Assembly (NCBI RefSeq): GCF_000003605.2
Contig: NW_003139318.1
Location: 381,048 to 423,498, forward strand
From: Saccoglossus kowalevskii
Taxonomy: Eukaryota; Hemichordata; Enteropneusta; Harrimaniidae
Reading direction: 5' to 3'
DNA length: 42,451 bases
Shown here: one piece after another, positions 24,032 to 36,698 of the stretch
How positions within the stretch are numbered: position 1 is the stretch's first letter
How the letters are laid out: each line of letters opens with the position of its first letter
Position numbers and translations under genes: made by a program
Notes under the pieces: model-generated
What the model saw: only the letters and a program-made list of their open reading frames with translations
Told to the model about the DNA's origin: nothing
The model's database searches: none

Positions 24032-24090
24032 ATGTCGTTAATTGTATAACATCTCGTGATATATCTGACTACGGCGGTGGTTTGGTCATT
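24032..24090. repeat. Dispersed repeat, copy 1
   Basis: Starts ATGTCGTTAATTGTATAAC and contains ATCTCGTGATATATC and CGGCGGTGGTTT. It aligns base for base with 30308-30366 at roughly two thirds or more identity, in the same orientation. Possibly the end of an interspersed element. Confidence 0.55.
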
Positions 24091-24180
24091 AAATGATATT
24101 ACATAATTTGTTATATTTATTGTAGCTTCATTTGGTAAACCTATTTTTATTCTGACTGACACCTAGGCCATACATAGGTG

Positions 24181-26144
24181 AACATAAGCAAGTGATCCTA
24201 CTTATATTTAGTGGTTTGCCCTATGGGGAACATTTTTGATTGGTCACTTTTTAATATCTGCAGCCAAATACAAAATTGAATACAATGCAGTTATATATTC
24301 GTGATAATAACAGAATATATGTCACTGAGACCAGCTACTAGTGTGTGCTATGCTGCCAGGGTCCGACTGTATACCGACGATGTATATACAATTGACAGAC
24401 GAAGCAAAATACCTTCTCGAACCCAAAACGCCGCGAAAGCACGGCTACTAGTTTACTTTCCCTTTGACTATTTTATAGACTATTATAAAACACGACAAGC
24501 CTGACTGAACTGTATCCACAGACAAAACTGGGGTTAAGATATAACAGCCAAGTTGAAAGGGAAAAGACAGCCTTAATTGTAATTTTAATGGGGACATTAT
24601 ATATGTCTCACACAGCATAGTTTTGGCCACCTTAGTTTATATAAAATACTCGAACACTGCCGACTTGTCAGGCTTGTCAACTCATGGCGAAGCCTCTACT
24701 CACACGTTTGCATGGATCTTCACTCAATGGTGTGGTTTCACAAATGCTAACGCCAGGTACTTACTTGCCTCAGACTACGTGTACATATCGTGATTAGACG
24801 GTACGGTTGTTACAAGAATCGCCCGGAACTGTACACACTCCGTAGACATCACCAATGTGAAAGGTCATCTTGGTTACTGAACTCTTGTTTTTGTTTGACC
24901 TTATTGTGGGGCGCCCTCAGCCGTCCAATTATAACAGATGTTACTTTTCTCACTCTTTGATGCTGGAATTCCTGCTATTTGCAGATACTAATTACTTATA
25001 TGGAATCAATTGAAACACAAAATAATCCCAAGTCCAACTAATACAACTGGAGTACAATGGGTTTGACATACGGAATCCATGCAAAATATGTGGTAAATGA
25101 CGGCGAAACGAGTTCAGAAAAGAACGCACATGGGATTCGTGACTTTTTATTGCTAGTGTGTTATCTTTTTGTTACCACATTTTATATTAATTAATTATAT
25201 AAAATCTGTCTTACTGCTGAGTTTTTAATAGATTACACTATAGTACAATATTTAATGTTGAGTTTTATCACTGGATGTTAAATGGAAGAGAACAAATGTC
25301 TGAGCCGATGTATATGTTTATGGTATTATCAGGGGGAAATTCTCTTCTCTCGGGGTCTCCACACTTGTCAGGGGGGGGGGGGAACTCGTCTCGTCTCTGT
25401 ATCACGTCCCCTTGAGGTACGGGATCGGGAAAGTCACTTTAACTTTACAGTCAAATAAGACACACACAACGGAATACGTTTCAACTCTCGTCTTAGTCGA
25501 TCTTTTGGAGCACTCTATAAGACACAGCGCCCTGGGGAAAAGTCCCCAAGACTATATCGCAAGGCTGACCCAAGACTCTCTTAGACTGCGTCAAGGCTCG
25601 CCCCAAGTCTCTCCAGGACTGCCCTGTCGTGGAGTATTCGCCAAGACCAACTCAAACTCTCTTTATTCATTTTCAAAACTCTAACCAATTACAAAGCAGT
25701 AAAAAGACTCTAAGGCGTAAACTTCAATCATAAAGCCAATCAAACTAAGTACTGAATACTGATTAATCGTTCACTACATTAATAACTACGGATGTCAGAA
25801 TAGCGACGGTATCTTGTAATTAGTTCCAAACCACTGAGCCAAGTTCCGTCCAAAACTTCAAATAGGCCCACACGATGACAGACATAACACAGCAATTCGC
25901 TAATAATCAGCTAATTAAGTCGGTTAACAGATACGCAAAAACAAATTCATGACAGTATTCCACGAAAGTGAATAACAGTTGAGTGTGTAGGAAACAGCAT
26001 ATATACTTTATTTGTAATTAAAAAGTGCGAATTGCGATCACCCATTTTGTTCATATTCGAAATAAGTTTATTTAAGTTCGCCATCATGCGTTTACTGGGA
26101 GAAACTGTTCATAAATAACATTTTCCTTGGGAGATACTTTTCAT
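24181..26144 (+). repeat. Duplicated upstream block U, copy near gene C
   Basis: Homologous to 38250-39531 (same strand) and 7891-9065 (inverted). It begins TAAGCAAGTGATCCTACTTA and ends at the (TTTA)n array. It contains a TATA-like TATATAAAA (24638-24646), a 37-codon open frame from 24684 to 24797, and CCAG/GTACTTAC within that frame. It is longer than the other copies because of an insertion at 25328-25954. Transcription from the TATA-like box would run away from gene C. Confidence 0.75.
25323..25959. mobile_element. 627-bp insertion in block U with 5-bp direct repeats
   Basis: GTATT at 25323-25327 and 25955-25959 flanks 627 bp (25328-25954) that the B and D versions of the block lack; D reads TTTATGGTATTCCACGAAAG uninterrupted. 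The insert starts ATCAGGGGG, has a poly-G run (about 25373-25382) and a GC-richer first half, and ends in CATGACA. It lacks TG...CA ends, recognisable inverted repeats or a clear protein, so its class is unknown. The 90-codon frame at 25412-25684 has no recognised motif. Confidence 0.7.
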
Positions 26145-26434
<290 letters not shown>

Positions 26435-26439
26435 GTCAA

Positions 26440-29015
26440 ACTGATGACAATAAATATCCTCGAAAATATTCTAACATGATGTACTTGATTGCAGAATCAA
26501 GGGCCCGTTAAAACCCACATGGGTTACTGGAGTGGACAATTTATTGCGTTTGTCTATAACTGGTATGCACCGGAAGTGATCAATACAAGAGTTCATGTAT
26601 AAGTTGTATGTAAGGTTTAAACATTATATATAACAGAATTGGTTCGGTGATATACGTTGTATGAACAAATTAGGTACATATGGGGAGTTTAAAACAATGG
26701 GAATGTGTATCGTCTGTTCATATTGGACAGCACATACGTTCCTCGTCGTTTAATTTGTTCGTCGCATAGTCTCTGAATTCAAACTAACAGAGAACAGGTC
26801 AAGAGAAATCAACGATTCTGTCAACTCTGGAACCACTTTCTTTTAATATGTTATTTTTTCGGGAATTACCAACTTATTTGTATTAGGGGTGAGCCAATAA
26901 AAACTTTTTTTCTTTTTCCCGCACTTGGTATTACACTTATTTTTTCTACTACTTTTTTCTTGAGATTTAGTCGTGCAGGTTTATTACTGTTATTGATATC
27001 GCAAGGTTGTTTTCCCTTGTATGTACCAATGGCCTATTTCAATTTCTCTTTTTGGCTCAACAAAACCACTCTACACAGTTAACATATTCTATATTTTTAG
27101 ATAGTTCGGTACAAATGTTCACGATGACTAAGTAACATAAGATGTAAGCAAAACTTTAGAAATTATTGAGTATATAATGTGCTGGTCATCAGTCAAAATG
27201 TGTGTTCACGACCTGCAATGAATGCGTCAAAGTGACCGTAACTATCATTGACCGCATGGTGATGCCCTTCAAAAAACGAGTTAACGTATAGGAAACGTGA
27301 ACGCATGAACTTTTTAACTCACGTCAAAGCCCAATCAGTGTGAATAAGTTTGGAATTCCTAGTTTAATATATATTACCAACGTTACGAAAGGGTAAATGA
27401 CAGCTTGCGTGTCAAGTCATGAATTATGATAGATTGGATTTTATTTTCAGTAGGTGTATTCAAAGTCAATGCATTTGAGCTATATTAAAAGAATATACAT
27501 CAGACTGAAATGACCGATGGGAATAAGCGAATCAATTGACTTAATTTTTTCTTTCAAATACTGTTTGATTTATATATCTATTGTATTTTGAACAGTGAAC
27601 GTGATGACGGTAGAGAAATGAAAAAAATAACAGTGCTATTGCAGGGTCGAACATATTTTGCATTGTCACATGCGTATAAGCTAAATTCTAATCATTGAAG
27701 TACGATATTTCAACAAACTTGTTTCAAAACACTGTTATCCGATGAGCTACATGAATGGGTTGTTTGGTGATACAATATGGACGAAAAAATATATTTTTGT
27801 TCGATACTCCTCACTGTAGACTAAATCAAAATATGATTTATCATAAAATAAAATAAATCAATACGCATATGCAATGATTGTTATTGTAAGTATCAATTTA
27901 ATTACATGCTAATCTACCATAAAAAAAAATGGTTCCATTGTCTTCAATACTAACCATAATTCAACAAATTGGTTACCATGGTATCTTATTTGATAAACAA
28001 GCTTGAAATACAAGAATGCCATCAGTATTGTTACAAACAAACCACTTATCTAAAGTGCCGTTTTCTGGAAATTTTTTCATTGAACATTGAACAAGACTTT
28101 GTTTTGAACTAGATTACACATTTTCATGTGGAAGCAGAATTATTCATTGACACTTTTTCCAGGCAATGTTACATACATTATTCTACAGTCATTAATAATT
28201 TCGACTGCCAATATCAAATAAAGTAATGGAAATTGTGTGCAAAATGACAAAAAATTGCATTTACGAACAATTACAATAGATATCCATGTAAGGGCATTAT
28301 TTAAAAATCCCAAAATCTTCAAATAATTCATGACAATCAGAGCTTCCCAACTTACACGAACATACTGTTTTTTTACTTCACCGTACGACATTTTCAGATA
28401 TGACGAGATCTTTTTGAAAGTTGCTACCTCGTTTTATAAAACCGTTATAACGTCTTTAGCAGCAATACATTGAAAGTCGTTTATAGTTTAAAGTCATTAT
28501 TACGAGTTTAAAGTTGCTATAATAAGTCATTTTATTTTTTGTTATTGGCATTAATAAGCTACCGTATTTACATGACAAATATTATGACGAATTAAAGGAT
28601 TTGAATTGAAATACCAATGCCCGTTGGAATAGTGCATCACGGTTACTCAACATCGACAATTATAGTTTCAGCGAAGCAATATGACAGTTTATAGTTTCTG
28701 ACTGAGCTTACATACTTATCTCTTCTTAATAATCTTGTCTGAATGAACGCCATCTTCGCATATTCCACACCAACATCGTTGCGTAATATTTCAAGATATG
28801 TCTTCGTTAGTTGATATAAGCCTTTGCAATTCCGTCTATCAAATGGATCATGATATCACACTGCGTTTTACACTCTAATCCCCGTGTGTCAAGTACACGC
28901 CACTACCATCGCCCTTCATCCATAGCTGACCACAGTGGCAGTGGTTAAATAAAAAAAATTGTACAACCTACAATTTTTGCAGGCTATTATTTGCGACATG
29001 TTTTCGTTGTCTGCA
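26440..29015. other. Intergenic between C and D, no gene seen
   Basis: AT-rich, with only short chance frames (longest 28391-28140 on the - strand, no motif). No paralogous match to the rest of the window was noticed. Confidence 0.4.
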
Positions 29016-29019
29016 ACAT

Positions 29020-29653
29020 AGACATGGCCGAGTATCATGTTCGGGAGCTGGAAACACAGGCTAAAATGTATGCTACCGGCGGCGAAAATTGTCCCGTTGA
29101 AGCATTTCAAAATGTATTTGTCCAAATTGCAAAATGCGTTGTTTCAGGGGCCCCGTGTAAATGTAACACCCACTGACACAGTCTGGTATTCGTGAAAATA
29201 AATTGGAATCTATGATGAAAGAGATTTCGATAGCAGCAAATTTGTTGACAATTCATACACATCAACTGCGTGCACTGTGTTCGGAAGGAGTTGAAACCAG
29301 ACACATTTATGTATTTCACGGCACTTAAAAACGAAGCTAGTGTTCGGTCCTACACTAACAAAGTCACCAATAATCAGAGTCAAGGAATATCCAGTATCCT
29401 GTCTCGCAGTTTTTGGTATAAAAACAAATCCTCTGATAGAGAAGTGACCGTAGCGATCGAAGCGGGTGTTTCCGACAACGTCATCCGTACCCCAGAAAAC
29501 ACCGGCGTAGTAGCGTCTGGACCAACTCCCGCAGAATCTGGCACCGCTTCTATTTCTAATACCCACAATCAAAGTACACATGCAGCATCTGCTTTGTTCC
29601 ATAACTGCAGCTTTAGTGGACCAATTAATGTCAGCATAACAAACACAAAATAG
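29020..29653 (+). pseudogene. Crypton-type tyrosine recombinase relic
   Basis: Four pieces in changing frames follow the order of the Crypton-type (DUF3504-like) tyrosine recombinase domain. They are ELETQAKMYATGGENCPVEAF (from about 29047), then FQGPRVNVTPTDTVWYS (about 29140-29195), then LESMMKEISIAANL...HTHQLRAL...VETRHIYVFHG (about 29205-29320), then LKNEASVRSYTNKVTNNQSQ (from about 29325) running open to 29653 with ALFHNCSFSGPINVSI near the end. The catalytic Arg (HQLR), the RHI-x4-HG region and the RSY tyrosine can be picked out. Three frameshifts make it non-functional as read. The last 128 codons are uninterrupted. The same domain has been domesticated in animal genes such as ZMYM2 and QRICH1, so a spliced host gene is a less likely alternative. 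The N gap starts 47 bp downstream. Confidence 0.75.
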
Positions 29654-29699
29654 AAAATTCGACACGATATTAAGTCCACAGCACATGTTTTCAAAATGG

Positions 29700-30085
29700 N
29701 NNNNNNNNNNNNNNNNNNNNNNNNNNNNNNNNNNNNNNNNNNNNNNNNNNNNNNNNNNNNNNNNNNNNNNNNNNNNNNNNNNNNNNNNNNNNNNNNNNNN
29801 NNNNNNNNNNNNNNNNNNNNNNNNNNNNNNNNNNNNNNNNNNNNNNNNNNNNNNNNNNNNNNNNNNNNNNNNNNNNNNNNNNNNNNNNNNNNNNNNNNNN
29901 NNNNNNNNNNNNNNNNNNNNNNNNNNNNNNNNNNNNNNNNNNNNNNNNNNNNNNNNNNNNNNNNNNNNNNNNNNNNNNNNNNNNNNNNNNNNNNNNNNNN
30001 NNNNNNNNNNNNNNNNNNNNNNNNNNNNNNNNNNNNNNNNNNNNNNNNNNNNNNNNNNNNNNNNNNNNNNNNNNNNNNNNNNNNN
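29700..30085. other. Assembly gap (N)
   Basis: 386 undetermined bases. Frames drawn across it are artefacts. Whatever follows the Crypton relic is hidden here. Confidence 1.
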
Positions 30086-30307
30086 AAACTTGCTGTTCTG
30101 TGCGTTTCTGTGTACTAAGCGCGAGTGTGTGATAAGAGATTAAATACTGGTTCCAGGGCCCATTTCATCTAATCACCGTGTCGACCAGCCGATGCTCATT
30201 ACACGTCGTTCGAAAACGACTCTTTCTTCTTTGTAAAAAGGCCGAGAGTGTCGAAAATGCTACAGAAATGAAGTTTATATAATATAATAGCTACCGCTCG
30301 TGCATAT

Positions 30308-30366
30308 ATGTCGTGAATTGTGCAATATCTCGTGGTATACCCGCCTCCGGCGGTGGTTTATTGCTT
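30308..30366. repeat. Dispersed repeat, copy 2
   Basis: Partner of 24032-24090. It contains ATCTCGTGGTATACCCGCC followed by TCCGGCGGTGGTTT, which forms a small CCGCC/GGCGG hairpin. It lies about 150 bp before a minisatellite built on the related word CTCGTGATAGTATC. Confidence 0.55.
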
Positions 30367-30514
30367 AAATAATGTATTGTTGTTGTGAATATGGCAGGCT
30401 TAATTTGTAGTCAAGTTTTCACATATTCACAATTCGATACTTTGATCACCAATACATATCCAGGTTACAGCATGAAAACACAGAATACAAATCTAATCGT
30501 TTTTCGTTATCTCG

Positions 30515-30835
30515 TGAGAGCACCTCGTGATAGTATCACGTTATCTGATAATTTTGTGATAGTATCTGATGATCTCGTGATAGTAACTGGCGATTTCGTG
30601 ATACTATCTGGTGATTCCCGTGATAGTATCATTGTATCTACTGATCTAATGATAGTATTCGGTGAGGTCGTCAGCTCTTGCTTGTTTTTTATGATCTGGC
30701 CATAGTATATGTCGATTATGTCATGGTATAATGTGATAGGGTCTGGTTATCTCGTGATAGTGTATGATGATTTCGTGATAATATCTTGTGATAGTATCTC
30801 GTAATATCATATCGTGAAAGTATATTGTAATAATT
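30515..30835. repeat. Degenerate minisatellite, CTCGTGATAGTATCTGGTGAT-like
   Basis: About 12-15 imperfect copies of a roughly 20-bp unit with the words TCGTGATAGTATCT and GGTGATTTCGTGATA, decaying to the right. It makes an open frame with repeated (D/N)xVIVS-like words (30385-30705) that is judged non-coding. Confidence 0.75.
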
Positions 30836-30859
30836 CGATACTAATATTTGTCATATTAA

Positions 30860-31695
30860 AAACAATTCTACAGCAATGTATTTATGACATCAATTTTATA
30901 TAAAAAACACTGCCATCCTCTTGATAATTTGCTGAGCGAAAGGTTCCGCCAAATATTATATTAAAAACAAATAAATGTATCCACTTACAATAAGTGTCCT
31001 AACTCCAAATTATCAATTTGTATTGATCTAATTATTGATTTTTTGATATTCATTGCAGATATTTTTTGTGAAACCATGACAATACTCTTTGCCAATGAAT
31101 TATGTATATCACTTATTGCAAATCATATTTCTGGTATTATTTTTATTTGACAATCAAATTGTTACGTGCTGTTTATTTAAATCTACTGCTAATTCTTTCC
31201 AGATTGCATAGTGGTTTGTAAATGATTGCCAAATGCACTTTGGTTCAAAACACCTTCCTTGCCCACCAGTATTTGATTCCTCCTTGGACGATGACGAAAT
31301 AGAACACACAGGCTTTTAGAAGAATGATTATCGTACACTAATTTTGTCATAATTGGTAGGTGTTGACTCAACTAAATGCCAAGGTGATTTTTTGCATGAA
31401 TTTGTGAACAAAATAACTGTCTGATATTCAACAGTTTGGATATAAAAAGGACATTCAAATTGTAATTTTCTTTTCAAGTTCTAAATGAACCTTGGGACAT
31501 TATCAAAATATTTTGCGCTTTGACCCATTAAACTTGAAAAGTACTGAAAACAAAATGACCACCATTTATTGAATACTATTAAGTTAAGGAATTATTCTAG
31601 TTTAGTTTATTCTTGTATAATAAGTGAACGTTGACCTCTCATGACCCTGAGAATAGACAAAAATCGAATTGACAACCATGTAACACATAATAAGA
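30860..31695. other. Intergenic, no gene seen
   Basis: AT-rich, no recognised feature. A short frame on the + strand around 31205-31315 (NDCQMHFGSKHLPCPPVFD) looks protein-like but matches nothing I recognise. Confidence 0.35.
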
Positions 31696-32833
31696 ATATA
31701 GGTACATAACTTGTTTTTATTCAACAGAATACTATATGATACAAACATATGATACAAGCGAGCGTATGTATTTGCCCGGAATGTAGAATGCTGAACATAT
31801 AGGGCAGAAAGCAAATCAGGCACACCAAAGTTTAAAGAATGAGATGGGATATGGTTTGAGAGGGTGTGAAGCGGAGATAATGATGTCCACGATGTACAAA
31901 TAGTCATCTTGTAAGGGTGTGATATGAATCTAGGTAACATAATCCACATTGCATTGTATAATCATATAGAAATTAAGGTCTCACACACCAGTCCTATGGG
32001 ACTGGCATTTTAATGTCAAAGAGAAATTGTATTAAAGTACATGCGATCTAATGCATTAATACCATAGTACTTCCAATGTAGATCCATCCATGGTTCAGTC
32101 GTCGGAGTGAATCAATAAAATTCATTAAAATTATAAAGAGTAATTCGAAATTGTATATTCATAGGCAGATTTTTACCATTTTAAACCTTTTGAAAATCCA
32201 TTGAACTGAAACAAATTTCCCATCCCATGATCTCCCTGTACCATAATAAATTGTGCATGTTCGATCCCAGCGTTCAATAATCTGTATAGAAAACTTCACA
32301 ATGTATTCGAAACATCTTGGAAGTTTCTCAGGGCCCATCACAGCTTTCCCACAGTCCTTTGTATGTAACCCTGTAGTAACATTTTTTTCCCACAGGGCCT
32401 AAACAGGAAGGAGATCACAGTATTTGAGAGCTGTTCATAAATTGACGAATCATAGAAAGCTCATCAACACCAATGAAATATTTGATGTTGTACATAACAA
32501 AGGAGCTTAGCACTAAACACTGCACTGGAAGAGTTGTAAGTTGTAGTTAATATACCTATGCTACAGAACTGGTCAAGTACCACACAAAACGTCATGGAAA
32601 ATGTTTATGTATTTGATTACATACTAAGTGGAAACACACTGGTTATTGTTACTTATCCAAGTAATTGTGATATCGAGCGTAAATATGTTCAAATTAAGAA
32701 CAAAATTAAAACATGATGACAGTTACAAATTGTAAATCACAAATCTGGGAATATGAATTTCTCTCGAACAACAGGATGACCAATATATAGAAGCCTAAAC
32801 TAAAGATGTTCAACCAAACTGTTGAAGCAGGCA
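31696..32833 (-). other. 3' UTR / 3' flank of copy D
   Basis: Matches the C 3' flank (19215-20083) from 31905, and beyond that the A flank at 7250-7390. On the - strand AATAAA at 31721-31716, in the same context as in A, suggests a 3' UTR of about 1.1 kb. Confidence 0.5.
31716..31721 (-). terminator. Candidate poly(A) signal of copy D
   Basis: AATAAA in TTCTGTTGAATAAAAACAA on the - strand, conserved with 7384-7389 after copy A. Preservation in two distant copies favours real use. Confidence 0.4.
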
Positions 32834-35800
32834 TCAGTTTGCATTGTTTCCTAGCGTGTGATTTGTTCGGCGCTCCCGGAAAGCGACGATACAGTACAAC
32901 AAAGCAGCCACAAGATTACATACAGCGCATAGATAAAATACTATCCTAAAACTGCCAGTGCTATCATATATCCAACCTGTCGGGATAAAAAACAATATGG
33001 CATTTTCAGATATATTATTAGTAAACCAAACATTATTAATCGAATATATATATATATATATAAATATCAAAAGATCTTTTTCACTAGTAAATGACACACT
33101 CACTCAACAATAAGTGTGGTTGATTACCAAAGTAGCGTGCAACTAAGCTTGGCTAAGCTTGTTGTACATACATTCAAATTACTATAAAAAAATTGATGCT
33201 GAAGAATATATTGGGCAGTCAGGCGTGTAGGAATTAATGTTTGCAAGCCTGCTGTTCTGTTGTCTTCAGGATGCAGCCTGATGTATGTTGCTTTCTTGGT
33301 TGGTCAATTATGGATACAATTTGTATGGCGAGTGGAAGATGTGTTGATTGGTTGTTGGTCTAATTGTTTAGAAACCTGTAGCTTAAAATGGTATGGACAT
33401 AATGTTATGTATTTATTACATTTTTAGATCATAAGAACTATAGCCATTGAATATTATGTCAGAATTTTTTTTTGAAAAAAATGTATTAATTAACCCTGGC
33501 AATATTTCAATTTGTATTGAAAGCAAATTGTGCCACCAAATATATTCGTTGTTATGCTTGTAAAGTAAATTCTTAAAATGTATTGAAGCTTAAATATAAG
33601 GATATGAATTGTAAAATACGAAGAATAGCGTCCAACAATGTAATTTGTATTTGGTAACAGTCAAGTATTATTGACACTCACGATCTTAGTTTGGGGTAGT
33701 CATTTTAAAGTAATAGCAATGGCTTTTGATATGGTGTATGTTAATGTATTTTGCGTTCATTTTACAAGAAGTAGATTTTTAACAACATACAAGTGTATTG
33801 TAACAACGGCTTAAGTGACTGTAAATTCTACCATATCCTCTCTCCACTCCACTATTGCTACTGGTCTACCCCTTACTTGATGCAACTATGCTCATTGGCA
33901 GTATGCCTGTGTATAATGTGTGTATGCCCTTGTAAAGAAAAAATCCAGTGACACCAAGCGAAATATACTATACAAATTATAAAGCAAATTAGTTACAAAT
34001 CTGCTGACCTTGCCCTTTATTATACAATATTTCATTTATCAAGGGTGTTTTGATATGAATATGCATTGTTCTAATTAATTTTGAATACCAACATGTTTTA
34101 GAAATGAAACAGCAGTGGACAAGCAGTCTACAAATAGTCTTACAAAAACATTGTTGCCTAATTTGAACTGATAAAATAGTAAATATAGTTGTCCAGTCTG
34201 AACCCTGTCTACACTATTAAATACTGTCCCACTCATCATCAAAATTATACCATTTACCATCTGGAGCTTTGATCCATGCATAGTAATGAGATGATGTTGA
34301 TTGATAAACTATGACTGCATGCAGGTTAAATACTCTGATACCACAGAGATCACCACTCAATTCGACATACTAGATGGGAAAAATAACTGATGTTTAATTT
34401 GTTGTTCATTGTTGTTTGGTCAAAATTAATTCACGCCGTGGTTCACAAAACACACATTACCAGTATTACAGAACTTTCAAGAATAAGAATAAATTTTGGA
34501 ATAAATTTATGCAACTTAGTAAGTTAATTATCTGTAAACATACGAGCCACTGTCACGTGGCCACGTGTTAATTATAATAAGCTGCTTTTCAGTCGGGAGA
34601 GATAAATGTTCATAAGGTTCATCTTAAACTGGGCCTGTTCAATGACATACAATGCATTTAAATTATTTTAGGTAATATGCCAGAAAGCCGGTAAAACAGA
34701 CATGTTACATAGCCCCAAAAAGGGATGTTGCTTCTGCAGCAAAATGCAATACATGTCAGCACTTTTCAAGCAATTTGCCCTAGAATGTCAGACAACAGAT
34801 AACAATCAATGTCAAGAATTCTCGCCAGGCAAACAAATTTATTGAAATAATAACTATAAATTGGATAGATAACTAGACATATTTTCTCGAAAGGGATGCA
34901 CGACACATAGCGTTATATCACAAACTGGCTACTCAGGAAAAAATAAATTAAAATAATATGTGGGTTGAGATTCGTATTACCAGTTAGAAAAACGAACATC
35001 AAAGAGAATTCGTGTACTTGTGTGTTTAAATTCGATAGGTTGAAAGAAACATATCTTACCTCCAAACTGTGAACCTAGAACTCCCGCAATTCCAATTACT
35101 AATAATGTCATTGAATTAGCAAGAGAATAATTTGTTACTCCTACCATTATTTTCATGCAAACATAATGTAGAGGAAAGTATATCCCATCACAAGCTCCAA
35201 TAAATACACACGCAACAATCAACACAGGGAACATGGTTGTTGAAGCAATTGTTAGTTGCGCAATTCCCGTAGTAAGCATAAGGATCGGCAGAATGCAGAT
35301 TGGTCGTATATAGGCCTTATCCACAATCCATCCTTGAACAAGTCTGGTTGAAAGGCTGGCAATGCCTACTGCTGTAACTGGAAATGATGCTTTCAGTTCT
35401 GGGATTCCATTATCAACTGCATAAGGTATGGCGAGTGAGAGTAAAGTTAAAAAACTTATGTTTGCTGCAAACTTTGCCAATATCATCAAGGCAAAATTAT
35501 GGTTCGTATACAACAGTCGAAACCCCAGGCGTTGAACAATTCTTTTAAAACGGCCATCACTTGTCTCGTTCGTGTTTTTCTTTACTTGTTCTTGACTAGT
35601 CACAATGATTGGACGCATAACAGCAGCACATGCCAAAGTATTGGCGTTGATGGCAGATAAAATTATGAACGATCCCCGCCAACCGTATTTACTAACAAAA
35701 AACTGAGTCATCGGAGGAAAAATAAAAAAACTCGGGCCACTCCCAAGACAGGCAATCCCAGTTGCAGTTGCAAAATGTTTGTCAAAGTATTTTGACAGAA

Positions 35801-36698
35801 TAGGTAAACACGCGGCTATCAAAATACCATGACCAGTACCTGAATGTATGTATTAGAAAGACAGATAACAGCTATGATTTAGTTAAAACTTCATAAGGAC
35901 GCTTAAAAACCGCGAGTAAACCCATTGAACTTCTGTACTTAGGTGCTAAAACTATACATGGCAGAAACGCAAGTACCAATTGAGAGAAAATTATGGATTG
36001 AAATACAATTGCAGTGCAGTGAATGTGGTACAACAGTTTTGCCTAAGCGTCTTTCTACACACATTAATTGGGGACATGGCAGTGTAGACCGATATAGTGT
36101 TGCATACATGCATAGACGTATCATAAACTGCAATATATTTAAGTAAAGAAAGAGCGATTTTCTCTAAAATATTATAACAATTGAATAATTTATGACAATA
36201 ATACAGACATTACCTACCTGTTATCACCCCGTATGATATGTACAGATAATACATATTGAAAGCAAAGGAACTCAGAAACAACCCAATAGTTGATAATGTA
36301 GCGCCTATAAGCATAGCTGGCCTTGTACCATATCTGTCATTTAAGTAAATACCAAGTGGACCTGTCAAAATAGTATATGCATGATCTTTATGTATGATAC
36401 TAAATCCCATGTTATAGTGTAATAGTGTGAAATTAATCCGAATCAATAGAAATAACAAATATACTTTATACGTACCTATGAAAAACATAAATCCGAAATA
36501 CAAAGAGGTGACTAAAACGATCTCACCGACAGTATTATTGACCATAGTTGATTTCAGTGCAACGATGAGTACACCGGCATGTGCAAATACTCCCATTGTC
36601 AGCATACGAACTGTCAGACTACTACAAATCACAAACCACCCCCATCCACCATCTGGGGGTTTGGCGTACGTCAGTGGTGGGTTTGTGAAACAAGTCAT
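32834..36698 (-). CDS. SLC16/monocarboxylate transporter-like, copy D
   Basis: Four exons on the - strand: 36698-36476, 36361-36218, 35839-35060, 32976-32834. Introns are GT-AG, phase 1 (114, 378 and 2083 bp), giving 429 aa and no stops. It has PDGGWGW at 15-21, Arg31 in TM1, and the YFDKHFATATG motif followed by a copy-specific CLGSGPSFF. Exon 3 shares FAANISF, YAVDNG, STRLVQGW and MKIM with B, while the tail RERRTNHTLGNNAN is like C. Copy-specific changes include TGHGILIAACLP at the start of exon 3 and RPAMLIG in exon 2. Intron 3 is the longest because of about 800 extra bases (about 34030-34845) that contain a USP-like fragment. Substrate unknown; membrane carrier by family. Confidence 0.92.
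33043..33063. repeat. Short (AT)n microsatellite
   Basis: About 20 bp of alternating TA in intron 3 of copy D at a place where copy C has only ATATATAAA. Confidence 0.85.
34217..34382 (-). pseudogene. Ubiquitin-specific protease C-terminal fragment in intron 3 of D
   Basis: On the - strand one open frame of about 50 codons reads VFNLHAVIVYQSTSS, then HYYAWIKAPDGKWYNFDDE before a TAA at 34219-34217. This is the His-box end of the USP (C19) deubiquitinase fold: the catalytic His is in HYYAW (34288-34286) and the W-Y-x-F-D-D motif follows. The usual Gly before His is Ser. Only the last part of the domain is visible, with no Cys box, within about 800 bp that copy C lacks. It could be a processed-pseudogene piece, an exon of a decayed gene, or cargo of a mobile element. 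Confidence 0.6.

Noticed and set aside
24684-24797. 37-aa peptide conserved in three U blocks
   Set aside because: Start, stop and length are kept, but changes between copies are mostly replacements, so there is no sign of protein-level selection; kept only as part of the U-block finding.
29210-29686. 158-codon frame on the - strand
   Set aside because: Antisense shadow of the Crypton C-terminal frame, which has recognisable recombinase motifs.
29685-30143. Long frames across the N gap
   Set aside because: Made of undetermined bases.
30385-30705. 106-codon frame on the + strand
   Set aside because: Mostly translated minisatellite with no family motif.
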